NCBI GenBank assembly: GCA_030737875.1
Contig: CM060918.1
Coordinates: 768,174,552 to 768,238,551, forward strand
DNA length: 64,000 bases
DNA from: Allium sativum
Lineage: Eukaryota; Streptophyta; Magnoliopsida; Asparagales; Amaryllidaceae
Direction of reading: 5' to 3'
Positions 45,040 through 57,567 of the stretch are shown one piece after another. The position numbers were made by a program, and so were the translations under genes. The notes under the pieces were generated by a model. The model ran no database searches. It saw only the letters and a program-made list of their open reading frames with translations, and was not told the origin of the DNA. Position 1 is the first letter of the stretch; the number at the start of each line of letters is the position of its first letter.

Positions 45040-47697
45040 TGTAACGACTTAGATTTTTGTCCGTTTAAATCGACAATGATCAACACATACCAACCGAAAC
45101 AAATCACAAATGCAGGTAGTTGTTGGGAAAAATAAAAGAAAAGCAAAGAACAAAGGAGAGCAATAACAGAATCTCATAGCAGGAGGATAACATATAATAA
45201 ACAATTAACAGCTTAAAAGCAGTTGAAAAATATACATTTTGACTACAATATACAATGATGTTTGCACATACATATGTATATACAACAAAATAGCAGAACA
45301 AAGTATAGTGGGACCCATAAATAGAATAAATATGTATACCAAATCTTCGTCTTCAATCTCCAAGGCAATTAAACTTCGATAAATGCGGCTCATACCTGAC
45401 CCGAGCGTATTGCATAAAAAGAAACACAACAAACACTCAGATCAGAACAAAATCATTCTCAAATTAAAATACAAAATAACAATGAGTGTCATAGGTGCAG
45501 CAATCAATAGAAACTTCGTGGGAAATTCGGCAGACCACGCCGCTAACGCGGAACAGGTTTGCTCCATTTGAATCTCCATGCATAAAAATTCGTAAATGAT
45601 TTTGAAAAAAAATGAAGCTATCATAAGCTCGTCCCACATCACACAATGCAAGCGCACACCAAGTAGGCGAGTTTTATCTTATAATTATCAAAAAATGCTT
45701 TCATATTTGAAAATTCACTTTTATTACTAGTATTAGTTCATAGAGTCGAAAAACCATTTCACAAATAAATATATTAATCTTAACAAGCATAGTGACTATG
45801 CCTACATATATAGTTTACAAACAAATCGAACGACTCGTATTGGTTATTAGATTCTCCAACGTGATGGTTCCTAGCACGAAAGATCATTGGAGGCCATGAA
45901 GCTAAGTATTCCCGGTTAACATCCAGACAAAGGACATCGAATACATAGCACGAAAGTATATATCCTGGATAACATGCAGACATCAAACACTGTATGTACT
46001 TTATTCCCTCAGGTTTCGAGGTAGATCTACCGCCGCAGCTTTCGATTTCGCTAATGATTATGTATACAACCTTACCGCCAGTTTACCATCAATTCAAGGT
46101 GTGAGGTTCGTCGATATCATGATATACACAAATCTATGCTTTAATAAGCCTAGCTTTGATCATCATTCGTTCATTTCATAACTCGAGTATGCCACATTGA
46201 CAATTCACAATGTGTCACTGATTTCTATCAATACACACCCTCTAAGTTCATATGACTTAGAGACGAGAATAATTAATTGCCACAAACTCGATATATATAC
46301 TAACAGAGATAACTGCTACGCAGTCAATTTCAATGTCAAACGCACCATCCATACAAGTCCTATCTGGATCTGAATGAAACAAAATCCGAAAATCTCTAAA
46401 TATATTCAGACTTCATGCTACTTATAACCTCGTATCGGGTGATCGGCCCAAACGAGACATCAGCACTTAATCCAAATAATTCAAAGAGTCTTGGTTTCAA
46501 TTATCGATTTCCAGGTCTTCGATTTCTTTATAACGTCATATTACTACTTATAATGGTTTTCGAACAAATATTCGATCCCGGTCTTTCCAAGTAATAAGCT
46601 ATGTTAAAATCAACCATTATGGATCATTTCGGATCTCCCATTCAAATCTCCTTTCGAATTGTTATCGATTCACTTATAATCAAGGTTGGATTTGTTTAAA
46701 TTTCCATAAATCCTGTTATCGCTTTGACCCCTTTCGTAAAATTCAATATTCATTTTCAGTTTTATATTCCAAACCAGTTTATATTCAAGATATAAGATAG
46801 TTCATATCGGGATATCATAACGATTTAGAAATCAATTTTCATACAAAATAAGAAAACTTTTGTTTCAAAGTGTCATATTAATTTCAAAATCTATTCATAT
46901 TCCAAATAGAATAATATTTCTTATCAATATCATGATCATTTCAAAATCAATTTGTATTCAAAATACATTATCCGTTCTAATCAAATTACCCTAGTTCTTT
47001 CGAATCAGTTTACATTCAAATGTGAATATTTTTCAAATCTCATTTTAAATTAATGGTTTAAATCAGAACAATTCTAATCTTGGAAGTAGTTATAAATATT
47101 TATAGGCCTGAAAATAGATAATTATAAGTAAAACCTTTTAATGGAAATATATACATATGTATAAATATTAAAAAAATACAGTAAAAATAAAATTTAAATC
47201 ACTATATATATATGTACATATATTAAAAGCTTTACTGAAATAATCTTTAATTAATAAATGGCATAATATGCTTTATTTCAAGTTATAAGTATATATATAT
47301 AAGGCTTCCTAAAATAATCTTTAAATACTAAATAATATAATACGCTTTATTTCAAAATATATCAATTGTCAAGAATAATTCGAAGTTTAACGTATCTTCC
47401 TAAAATAATCTTAAGTTTGGATTGTTTCTAAATAATCTGAAGTTTTGGGTTGTCTTCCCATATTAATCCTAGTTACTGGTGTCTTCCTATATTAATCCGA
47501 GGTTTGGGGATGTCTTCCTATATTGATCCCAAAATAATACGTCAAAAAGTCATCGGGATCATTATGGGAAGACACTCCCCAAACTTCGGATTATTCAGAA
47601 ATAATCCAAACTTGGGATTATCATGGAAAGACACGTTAAACTTCGGATTATTCTTGATAATTAATCCTATAATTTATTTCAAAACTGCAGGAATATA
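45040..47697 (-). mobile_element. Element C 5' LTR, truncated
   Basis: Matches the left LTR from its 3' end for about 2.4 kb, then stops at the position of the CA microsatellite; the U3 and promoter half is missing. It is interrupted by a foldback element (47364-47662). Confidence 0.82.
47364..47662. mobile_element. Foldback (MITE-like) element in C LTR
   Basis: Two arms of about 105 bp are imperfect reverse complements: the left starts AATTGTCAAGAATAATTCG, the right ends with the complement of AATTATCAAGAATAATCCG. Between them are about 90 bp with further related repeats (GTCTTCCTATATTRATCC). The other C LTR lacks it, so it inserted after C. It is non-coding; the + strand frame across it is a by-product. 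Confidence 0.75.
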
Positions 47698-48112
47698 TAT
47701 ACAACATCTCTGCTAAACCAGTATAATATATTCAAATATAGCCTTACCTTATTAACAATACTGCTAAACCAGTATCCAAAGCTATACCATCTCTGTCATG
47801 AACCTAATCTGGAAGTATGTAATGAGGAGGGGGTCAGAACATAAGTTCTGTGTGACTGGACTTAGAATAAACTTCTATATAATCCTACATATACCATTCA
47901 GTTACATTTTCTTGGTTATTAGGTTGTTAACAATGATAGCTCTTTAAGCTATACTTATCCATCCACTAGTAGATTAACCTAATACAATGTATATGTAGTT
48001 ACCCCCTACTCGTGTCCACTTTTCATGTGTACGCAGTCCCTTATCCAAAACGTGTCATTTTGTTATATGTACGCAGTTCCTTATCCAATGTCGTATGTCG
48101 TACGGGCTTTCA

Positions 48113-48171
<59 letters not shown>

Positions 48172-48628
48172 TCACTAAGTCTGCATAAAACCACCATTCC
48201 TGTGTTGCTTAAGCGTTTGGACTGCCAACCTAGGTCTTGTTAGGTTATGTTATCGAATAATACCTAGATCCAACTAGGGTTTACCATCGAGTGTTACCTA
48301 GGTCCAACTACGGTTTACTTTATCGAACGCTTCCTAGGTTCAACCAGGGTTTACGCTACCTAGGTCCAACTAGGGTTTATGCTACCTATCGAACAATGCC
48401 CTCTAGTCTAGGACACACTACCCCGAGCGATATGCGTTCCTAGACTTTACATCCAAACCGTATCGTTAAACGTGCTAGATATCTAGTTGCACATGTCCTC
48501 TATATGTGCGACCGAGTCCCGTGGCAGGGCAAATCAAGAAACACGGAACTCAGTCAGGAGCTTTAAGTTATTTGCTGATGCAGGTGCTAAGGTCTGTTTT
48601 TACTGTGGCTATGGTCCTACTTGACCCC
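47698..48628. other. Unassigned DNA between C and D
   Basis: About 0.93 kb. It contains a duplicated ACGCAGTYCCTTATCCAA segment (about 48030-48095), a TA microsatellite (about 48115-48169), and three to four degenerate copies of CCTAGGTCCAACTAGGGTTT (48250-48385). No gene is seen. It may be part of another, unrecognised transposon. Confidence 0.5.
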
Positions 48629-48653
48629 TGTAATGACCCGGATTTTGAGCGAC

Positions 48654-48690
48654 TTTGGTTATCGACATAAACTCGATGTCGATAACCAAA
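48654..48690 (-). other. 15-bp perfect stem-loop near the D LTR end
   Basis: TTTGGTTATCGACAT (48654-48668) and its exact complement (48676-48690) around a 7-base loop. It lies about 25 nt from the LTR end, so in the RNA made from the right-hand LTR the same structure (57595-57631) sits close to the PBS. A lacks it. It could influence primer annealing or be the relic of a small foldback insertion. Confidence 0.7.
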
Positions 48691-49101
48691 ACATCGAAAA
48701 ATCCTGGTAATTAGTGAAAGTATTTAGAGGGTGAGGAAAGATAAGATAGAAAATTAGAATAGAAGAAGAAGAAGAACACAACATCAGAGTAACACGAATC
48801 TCACAGCGGAACGAATAAATATATTTCATAACATAACTTTGAAATACAAATCTGTACTTGAATATACATATCATTATCAAAGTACATCACTTACAACACA
48901 GCGGAAATAACTATAGCTATATGATCCTGAAGCCTCCTGCTCCAAGCTCTTCAAGTGTATCTGTAAAATTCCGACTACTTGACTGCCCGTACAAATTTAG
49001 GCACCCAAGAGTTTAGGGAAAACAACAAAATAAACTCCGGGTCAGTCATGGGACTGGTATGAGTAAAACAGTTTAAAACAGTTCGAACAAGTAAACGATA
49101 T

Positions 49102-49147
49102 CTCATAAGACCACGCCGCATAACGGAACGGGTTTTTCCCTTATGAG
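49102..49147 (-). other. Conserved LTR hairpin enclosing the CCCGTTCCG motif (D)
   Basis: CTCATAAG / CTTATGAG stem with the motif at 49109-49132; identical in plan to A. The second D LTR has it at 58046-58091. Confidence 0.6.
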
Positions 49148-50597
49148 AATCCAAAATATCTTTATATCAAAAACCTTTTGATATTATAATAACGTCTATC
49201 AACCACAGTATATATAATCATCTAGCAGAAACGCTTTCATCTCACGTCCTACATATATAGTATACAATCAAAACCGCAAGCACGTATTGGGTAATGGATT
49301 TCCAACTATGACAAGGTATGGAACCACCTTTTCGCTAGTGTACCTCTAGAGAGGAATACACTGGGTTCAACAAGAACATCTTCCAACCCGGCCACACATG
49401 ACCGACCACTCGCTTGAGTGTATTGAATGTATATCACCAACGGTTGGGATCAGCAACCGTTTCCCGAATGGAACAGTATCGACAATAGATTTTTAGAAGT
49501 AAATGAAACTCTAGATCAGCTGATTATACACCCTACTTCGGTGCGACCGACTTAGCCATGTTGCCTGCCCGATTTCTGTCATTTACCGGATGTGAGGCTA
49601 GAAGCTACGCTTTATCATCACCAGATTCACTTTGAATGCCACATCATCAAATCCATCAAATCACCGATTGACGTCCTCAACAATACATTATGTGTTAGCT
49701 AAAAGAAGTTTCCTTCTCCGCTTCCACTCTTGGTACAGTTGGAGAAATCAATATACGTGATCGTCTGGAAATACTCTGTCAGACATCCGTCCATACAAGT
49801 CATCCAGGAACAGGATGAACCGAAGGCACTATTCTGTAAACAGGATAGCCCTTGCATAACTCCGTCTTCAATTTCCTTTGGCATATATGATTCACAACAC
49901 TTATGCCAATACAGAGTGGTTCTTTGGATAATAATCCAACCGGTCTCTCCATATTAACAACGTTAAAATGGTCAAAACTTCGATAGTCTATGATTTAACT
50001 ATCGAAGAAAAACAGGTGTGCAACCAACGATATTATTTCCAAATGGAAATTTATATCAATCAAACATCATTCAACATTTATCTATTTATTTCATAAATTT
50101 ACTTATCTCCTGTTTCCCTATATTCAATATTTCTTATTTTCTAAATTTTGAAAAATATACATTATTAACAATGGAAAACATTTCCATTTCTTGTTTTCTT
50201 TATTAGAAAACATTTCTGGTTTCTTATTTGGAAAACATTTCCAAAGCTTCTTCATTGGACTTAGACAGATGTTTAAACAAACCATCGCGATGCCAACTCA
50301 AACCATTTCCTTTACTGCCGAACCTTAACTATTCCTTAGTTAAAAACGAAGCCAATCAAGTTGGGGTAGAACTACCTCTCAGACCTTAACTGAACAACAT
50401 TTCTAACTTTGAAATAGGCAAAGTTCACTTTATATCCCTTTTATTAACTTCCTTACTTAACCCTCCTTCGAATAGCTATATTCGATTGACTCTTTTCACT
50501 TAACTCTATTCGATTAACCCTTATCAATTAACTCTATTGGACTAACACTATTGGATTAACTCTATTGGACTAACGCTATTGATTTTCTCATTTCACT

Positions 50598-51335
50598 TAA
50601 CTCCTTTCGATTAACTAACATCGATTAACTCCTTTTAACTTTATTCTCTAATCGATTAACTAACATCGATTAACTCCTTTTAACTTTATTCTCTAATCGA
50701 TTAACTAACATCGATTAACTTCTTTGCTTTAACTCTAATCGATTAAACTAACATCGATTAACTCCTTTTAACTTTATTCTCTAATTGATTAACTAACATC
50801 GATTAACTCCTTTGCTTTATTCTCTAATCGATTAACTAACATCGATTAACTCCTTTCCTTTAACTCTAATCGATTAAACTATCATCGATTAACTCCTTTT
50901 AACTTTATTCTCTAATCGATTAACTAACATCGATTAACTCCTTTTACTTTCTCTCTAATCGATTAACTAACATCGATTAACTCCTTTTAACTTTATTCTC
51001 TAATCGATTAACTAACATCGATTAACTCCTTTCGATTAACTAACATCGATTAACTCCTTTTAACTTTATTCTCTAATCGATTAACTAACATCAATTAGCT
51101 CCTTTGCTTTAACTCTAATCGATTAAACTAACATCGATTAACTCCTTTTAACTTTATTCTCTAATCGATTAACTAACATCGATTAACTCCTTTGCTTTAA
51201 CTCTAATCGATTAAACTAACATCGATTAACTCCTTTTAACTTTATTCTCTAATCGATTAACTAACATCGATTAACTCCTTTTAACTTTATTCTCTAATCG
51301 ATTAACTAACATCGATTAACTCCTTTTGATTAACA
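50598..51335 (-). repeat. Family D 45-bp tandem array (left LTR)
   Basis: About 16-18 units built on TCTAATCGATTAACTAACAT plus CGATTAACTCCTTTTAACTT, with two unit variants (TTTATTC and GCTTTAACTC types) interspersed. The core ATCGATTAACT is the complement of the AGTTAATCGAT core of the A array, as expected for related families in opposite orientation. Confidence 0.9.
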
Positions 51336-53205
51336 TATTCAATTTACTAACTTTCGACTACCTTATTCGATCACTCCCTTCGAATACCATATTCGATTTA
51401 ACTAACTTTCGAATACCATATTCGATCACTTTATTGATTTATAAAGATTTCCCTTTTTATAACGTTTATCCATTTTAGAAAGATTTCTTTTAACAACGTT
51501 TATTCATTTATAAAGATTTACTTTTAGTAACGGTTCTTCACTTTACAAATGATTTCCTTTTTATTCTAACTTATCCTTTGATTTTATAAATATTTCTTTT
51601 TGTAAAAGTCCTTTTCCTTTTCTATATAAAATCCATCGATTTTATATAAATAATTCATTTTCAAGATACACTTTGAAATATTCCTTTATCAACATTCGGT
51701 ATGTTATGGTATTCAACATATCAAATCACGATGATCAGTATCGTCCAAACGCATATAATTGACAACAGATTATATATCACATCATATATCACAATATATG
51801 ATAAACAGTAAAATAAATGTTGAGGAATCCAGTTGGATTCCTCCAACCTGTTTCCCTGCATCACAGATGTTAAACAATATAGATAACATCACTTTCTGTT
51901 CCATATGATATATTCTGTTAAACAGAATCAATATAGAAATTCAACTAACTGACTAGCAGTTCAATCAAACAGTCAACACATAGTCAATCAGCCAGTATTT
52001 AATAGTTCTAAAAATACAACATGAAATTATAAACTGTTCAGAGTTAGTGAGATTTACTCACATTGGACTATCATCGTTAATTAGCGATAATTGTCATTGA
52101 TTCAGATCGGACGATTTATTTTGCTATAAATTGTAACGAGCTCGAACCCACTCCCAGTCAGTTCCATGTTGTAGTCATCGTCCATACGATCCTGTCGGAT
52201 CTTGTTTCGCTGAATTCCGACAACGTATGACCAAGTTATAACATCATGAAGTTTACATTCATTTAAATTTAAATAAAATTTAGGATTTAAATATTGTTGG
52301 GCCTCAACTCAAAGACACCCGGCCCAAACTCCTACCCGTCTTCCCAAATTAAAATATCCGATGTTTGTATCCTCAACGTGGCCATTTCCACTCCTTTAAA
52401 CCCCTTCATCACTTTGAAAAGAGAACCCAACTAAATACCGAACTCCTCCCTTGAACGCACTTCACCACAAAGTTATTCACTTCCACTAAGTCAAACCCTC
52501 CCACCATGTATTTCCGCGTTCATCCCTCCTGACACTTCCATTCACAGCCATTCCCCCCTTCATGTCCATGCCCTTCTAGTCCTGGCAAAACCGAGCTCCC
52601 CCTCTCCCTTCACAACCAGACTTCCAACAGCATGTCCCCTCTTTTATTATTATTTTTATTGGACTTGCAACTTGAAATTGATGTCAGCCCATTTACACTA
52701 AAAAAAAAAACCCATGCCCGTGTATTGCTCCTATCCATTCATGCATACTTCCAGTCCTCATTCACTAAAAGGATGGCCACTTCAATCTTTCATGCGCCTC
52801 ACTTTTCATCCCTCCATGCTCAGTACCCAAATATTTCTCCACCATTTCATTAAGTACCATCATCCTTCTCCTTTACGTGTGTACTGCTTTGCACGAGAGC
52901 TCCATCACCCTCATCTCGCTTGAAAGGAAACACATGCACCTCTCTTGTACTCACTCCATTACATCTCCAGTCCGCTTCCCCTTATATCACATGGACACCA
53001 CCTCGCTACAATCAAAACAATCCACTCCTGCTCACGTGATCACCACATCATCACTCTTCGCCGAACTCTACTGTAGATCGTTCATTTAGTAGAGGGTGGT
53101 GCGGCTTCTTGATATTTGCGTTTGGACATTTGCTGTGAGAAATGAAGTGGCGGCTTGGTTTATTGTTTGCTGAAGGATGTAGTTTAGGTCTTAATGTGGA
53201 AGGAG

Positions 53206-53213
53206 TATTTATA
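53206..53213 (-). promoter_or_regulatory. TATA box of D LTR (left copy)
   Basis: Minus-strand TATAAATA about 925 bp into the LTR, followed by ACTCCTTCC and an A/C-rich start region. The second copy is at 62154-62161. Confidence 0.55.
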
Positions 53214-54315
53214 ACTTTCGTTGATTGGTGAAAGAGGAAGGGCCACCTTTTGTTTGCTGTTGCGGTTTTTCTTTTGTGGTGGCTGAGAAGGCAATGCGTG
53301 GCCATTGTTGAGTTCACATATTTAGTTATTAAAAGTTATGAACTTCGATTTACTCCATTCCGCTTACGTACGGGCTGCTACGAACAGAAATGAAAACACC
53401 ATTGTGATGAGTAAGGTACCACGATTTGAAAAATATAATAATACCGGTAGATTGACTCATATTGTGAAACCCCAAAATATCAATCACAGGGTGCAAAATA
53501 CTCCAAATAAAAAGTTGCTCTTTTAATTAATTAAAAATTACCATAAAATTCTAAAAATTAAATTATCACTACGTCCCAAAAGAACCTTGTCTAAATTCGA
53601 AAGCGGTATCTAGTTATATCGAATAAACCATTACGGTCGATAAACGATGCTACGACGACTATTTTAAAATTTGATTTGGACATAAATAAAAATCTACACG
53701 ATGAAATCTCGATTTTTCTCTTCCACTAGAAAGATATACTCCACCAGCTCCACACGTTTCTTATTTCACAGAAATCCGACTTAAAAAGAATCCTGTACAT
53801 TCAATTGAAGTTCAAATCGCCAAATCGCGAACTGCAGCGCTATTTTAAGCTCGTTTATAATTATTTTATAAACTATATGTTCAACTGTTGACGATTGAAT
53901 ATATTCGTTATTCAAATTCAATTCCAAGCTGAATTAAATATCACAGATGATCCAGTTCACACCATATTGTCATTTCGGCCAATTCTGATTATTTTAGAAT
54001 TAAATATATTATTTAATTTATTATTTTATTTAAATATTCACCATTATTTAATTCCACGACCATTAAATTCTCTAAACCACCATTTATATAATTAAATAAA
54101 TTAATCATAATACCTCTGCCAGTGCGGGTCATTACAATCTTCCCCACTTAAAATAATTTCGTCCTCGAAATTGCTAAGTTAGAGAACGACCCTATCGACT
54201 GGTTAGAACATATTTGTTCACTCCTTAACTTCAGTTTCAACTGAACCAATTTAATTTCAATTAAATTATTAATTAATTCTTATCAACAAAAATTTTCAAA
54301 AATCCTGAAAATTTT

Positions 54316-54504
54316 CTAACTCCTTAACTTTTCGAAATTTTTTGCTAGCACTTCCTTTGTATTGGTCAATCGGTCAAACTCCAACTCGCCATTCTGGGCC
54401 ATCTCCATCCCAAAAGAAAAATCAAACAGCCAAGCAGCTTGCCAATTCGGCTCATAAATCTTATATCCAATAGAAATATAAACTTGTACCTTTTTGTCGG
54501 GCAT
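54316..54504 (-). CDS. Small sense-strand frame in D 3' block 1 (weak)
   Basis: 62 codons, starting MPDKKVQVYISIG and ending TNTKEVLAKNFEKLRS. It lies in the element's sense direction about 170 nt before the polypurine tract. A second, clearly related frame of 60 codons is at 55551-55733, and a duplicate of this one is at 63264-63452. No domain is recognised. In A and B the equivalent DNA is frame-shifted. Either a degenerate small protein or a conserved RNA/DNA block that happens to be open. Confidence 0.25.
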   Translation of the reverse strand: MPDKKVQVYISIGYKIYEPNWQAAWLFDFSFGMEMAQNGELEFDRLTNTKEVLAKNFEKLRS

Positions 54505-54959
54505 ATCATTATATTACTTCCATCTGCTGTTAATTCAGCATATACCAATGTTATCCCAATCCAACTCAAATCATTTTTATCTCCAACACAACCATTCGCT
54601 TATATCCAAGCCAAATATCATTTCAACTCGAGTTTCTTCTCGATTCCCAACTCTTAACTTGATTATCACATCATACTTCAAATTTGAATCTCACAATCCA
54701 ATTTGTTTTGATATCATTCTAATTCAATCTCAGTTACCACTTTACTGGCTTTACTTTAATTCAAATTTGCTTTCACAAATTTCTGTTAATTTTTTTTTTA
54801 ATTCAAACAGTCTTTTCCTGGGAGTTTTTAAACAGTTTACTCTTTCAAAAATCAAAATTTTCCTTTTGAATATGTCACTGAGCCCTTAATTAATATTCCA
54901 TTAGTTAAATCACTTCTCTATTTCCTTATCAATATTTGTTAACCAAATATTTTAAATAA

Positions 54960-55350
54960 CCATATTGGCCTTTTATATTATTTGGGAAACATTTCCGAAT
55001 ATCGCCTTCCTTTATTTTCTAAACTTTGGAAAATATATGCTATTTATAATTGGAAAATATTCCAATTACTTATCTCTTTTCCGATCTCGTTTATTTCTAT
55101 ACTTAGGAAATATTCTTTATTATATTTCCAAGCTTACACTTATTTGGGTTAAAACGGATGTTGCATAAAACATCGTTACGATAACCCAAATACTATATTC
55201 AACTAACTCTTATTCAACATTGATCTTCGAGCCTGAAATCTTACCATTTATTTGTTAATAATGAAATAAATCAAGTTGGGGTATAACTACCTCTCAGACC
55301 TTGACTGAATAACATTTATAACATCAAACAGATATGACTACTTACTCGAA
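54960..55350 (-). mobile_element. LTR relic inside the D internal region
   Basis: Contains, in LTR order on the minus strand, GTCTGAGAGGTAGTTATACC, GATGTTTTATG...ACATC and several GGAAATATTTTCC inverted repeats, all found in A and D LTRs but here more diverged. It lies between two conserved 3' blocks. Confidence 0.6.
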
Positions 55351-55483
55351 TAATCAATACCATACAACTACTTATTCACTTTTAAACACGTATACGCTTC
55401 CTCTTTCTATTTTTACTAGATTTTATTCTTAGTCTTCCTTTTTGATTTTACTATTCTATTTCTAAGTTCGTTTCCTTATCGAC

Positions 55484-55510
55484 TTATATATATATATATA
55501 TATATATATC
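55484..55510. repeat. TA microsatellite
   Basis: About 13 TA units. Confidence 0.9.
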
Positions 55511-55550
55511 GATATGTTGATTTCTAACTATCAAATTTCTTAAAAATATT

Positions 55551-55733
55551 CTAACTCCTTAAATTCCCGGAAAAATTCGCCATAACCTCCTTTGTACCAG
55601 GAGCATCGGGATATTTTAAATAGCCTCCCATGGCCCTCACTAATCCAAAAGAAAAAGAAAAAGCCAAGCGGCTAGCCGATACGGCGCATAAAATCTCATA
55701 TGTGAATTTAATACACACCTTTTCGTCGAGCAT
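55551..55733 (-). CDS. Small sense-strand frame in D 3' block 2 (weak)
   Basis: 60 codons, MLDEKVCIKFTYEI at the start and GTKEVMANFSGNLRS at the end. It shares M-D-KV, a FSFG motif and TKEV-A-F---LRS-stop with the frame at 54316-54504, though the DNA has diverged a lot. Its nucleotide sequence is closest to the B block (13452-13656). Coding status undecided. Confidence 0.25.
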   Translation of the reverse strand: MLDEKVCIKFTYEILCAVSASRLAFSFSFGLVRAMGGYLKYPDAPGTKEVMANFSGNLRS

Positions 55734-56886
55734 TCTATTTATATACCTTCATACCTTATCCATACCTATCTCATGTATATCTATACCTGCCCAATCTATT
55801 TTAACTATACCTGATCATTTTAACTCAATTCGTTAATTAATTTGTTAATTAACTCTTTAGTCTATTTCACTTTTATATTTGAACATGACATGTTCAAATA
55901 TATTTTAACTTACTTATAAACTAATCAAATTCTACTTTTTCAAACTCAGGTTTCATATTCGATTTCAAATATAAATTTACCAGTCCCCTTTACTTATCTA
56001 AAGTTTAACTTCAATTCAAGTTCCATTTACTAATGGCTAATTAACTGGTTTACCTATTTCACCTTTTTATTTAAATATACATGTTCAAATATAAGTTTAA
56101 CTTGTTTATCAACTAATTGAATTCCATTTCATTTCTATTTGAATTTCTTATATTCAAATTCCATTTCAATTCTCTTATTCAAATTCTATATTTTAATTTC
56201 ATTTCAATTCTAATTGAATCTTCTATATTCAAATTTCATTTTCACTTTCGATATTCAAATCCTATATTTTCAAACTCCCTTGGATTATATATTCCAATTC
56301 CCATTTCAACTCTATTTGAATTCTATATTCGAATTCCTATTTCAAATTCTATTTTCAAATTCCATTTCAATCTATTTGAATTTTACATTCAAATTTCCTT
56401 TCATTTAAATTCTATATTCACTTTCCATTATTTAAACCTTTTTTATTCAAATCTCCTTTGAATTTCTATATTCAAATCCCCTTTTGAATTCTCTTATTTA
56501 AATTCTATGCTTGAACTTCCTTTATTCAAATTTCTTTAAATAAGTCTCGATTTCAATTCCTTTTGAAATCGATATTTCTACCTTTGGAAAATAGATTCCC
56601 GTTTCAATTTCACACTTGTATTTTTATTTCTGAATTATCCAATGATAATTCTTTTCACTTCATTTATAAACTTCGTTTATACATGAACTATTTATAAACT
56701 TCGTTTATAAAGGAACTACTTGTTTTATTTCTTTTAAAACAAGTTAATATTTCAAATCTATTTAAAAATTCAAATTCTATATATCATAAATCCCATTTTG
56801 AAATTCAACACAACTTGTCTTTCCCAAAACCAATTCAAAACAGTATCTCTGGTAGTAATTCGTCACTTACAACTCAAAAATGAATA

Positions 56887-56911
56887 CTGATGATGCAGCT
56901 GTCATCATCAG
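56887..56911 (-). other. Hairpin with palindromic loop (D); dimerisation-site-like
   Basis: CTGATGAT pairs with ATCATCAG; on the minus strand the nine-base loop is GA-CAGCTG-C with palindrome CAGCTG (56896-56901). It lies 645 nt from the PBS. Confidence 0.65.
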
Positions 56912-57482
56912 AATCTATTTTCCAGCGATCGAAGTGAGTTCAATACTATAAAACCATTTCTAAACATTTCCACTTTGAAATTCATTTCAAAATATAATTC
57001 ATACTGCTTGTAAAACAAATTTAAAATCACCCAGGATCTTAAATTTTCCTTATTTTTTTATCTAAATCCATTTACAAACACATATCCAATTTCCCAGAGT
57101 TTTAATTCAATTTCTGGTTTAAATTCAGATTTAATTCACTTCGTAACACTTATACGAATTCTACTTGGTTATATATAACCATTTTACTTTTATAATCTTA
57201 CACGATTATAATAACAACCAATATATTCAATATATTATAATTTTGATATATATATATCTTCTCTATATCAAGATATACCTTGGGTAATCTTATTTTAATT
57301 TACCCTCTTTTCGAAACGTACCATGACGGTTCATTGAATTCAAGTGTTTATCAACTCCTACCGATACAGTGGATCAAACTGATCGACCAGAATTCAAAAA
57401 CTACTCAACCAATAAATCTCCACAACATAAAATTATTTTTATATCATCTACAAATACGTTCACTCGTATATATACATTCAAA

Positions 57483-57519
57483 CTCAATCTAGGGTATTAC
57501 TAACCCTATCTCTACCGAG
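57483..57519 (-). other. Post-PBS hairpin with covarying stem (D)
   Basis: Minus strand: CTCGGT (57519-57514) pairs with ATTGAG (57488-57483) using two G-U pairs; the inner stem is GGGT / ACCC around TAGTAAT. The inner stem differs from A and B (GGAT / ATCC) by a compensated pair change. Confidence 0.7.
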
Positions 57520-57555
57520 TCACGCCACAGAGCCAAGGTAATTCACTTAACTTAA

Positions 57556-57567
57556 GCTTTGATACCA
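57556..57567 (-). other. Primer binding site (D), one mismatch
   Basis: Minus strand TGGTATCAAAGC; one base (G to A) differs from the initiator tRNA-Met complement. Confidence 0.85.

Larger units (their letters stand above)
37556..47697 (-). mobile_element. Element C: non-autonomous retrotransposon, minus strand, truncated
   Basis: 3' LTR 37556-42448 (4893 bp), internal 42449-45039 (2591 bp), 5' LTR 45040-47697, which lacks its U3 half. Signals on the minus strand: PBS at 45025-45036, polypurine-like tract at 42449-42460, LTR start TGTAACGCCCC at 42448. The LTRs differ visibly more than those of B, so C is older. No gag-pol. The left flank CGCTA (37551-37555) cannot be matched because the other end is lost. 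Confidence 0.85.
48629..54136 (-). mobile_element. Family D LTR, left copy (3' end of the minus-strand array)
   Basis: 5508 bp. On the minus strand it starts TGTAATGACCCGC at 54136 and ends GGGTCATTACA at 48629. It is related to A over the U5 part (for example the CTCATAAG/CTTATGAG hairpin at 49102-49147 and the CACCCAAGAGTTTAGGG stretch). It carries a minus-strand TATA box (53206-53213), a GTGAG hairpin (52047-52061), a 45-bp repeat array (about 50598-51335) and a 15-bp stem-loop near the PBS end (48654-48690). Beyond 48629 lies unrelated DNA, so this is the outer LTR; the flank ACCCC is the candidate duplication. Confidence 0.9.
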
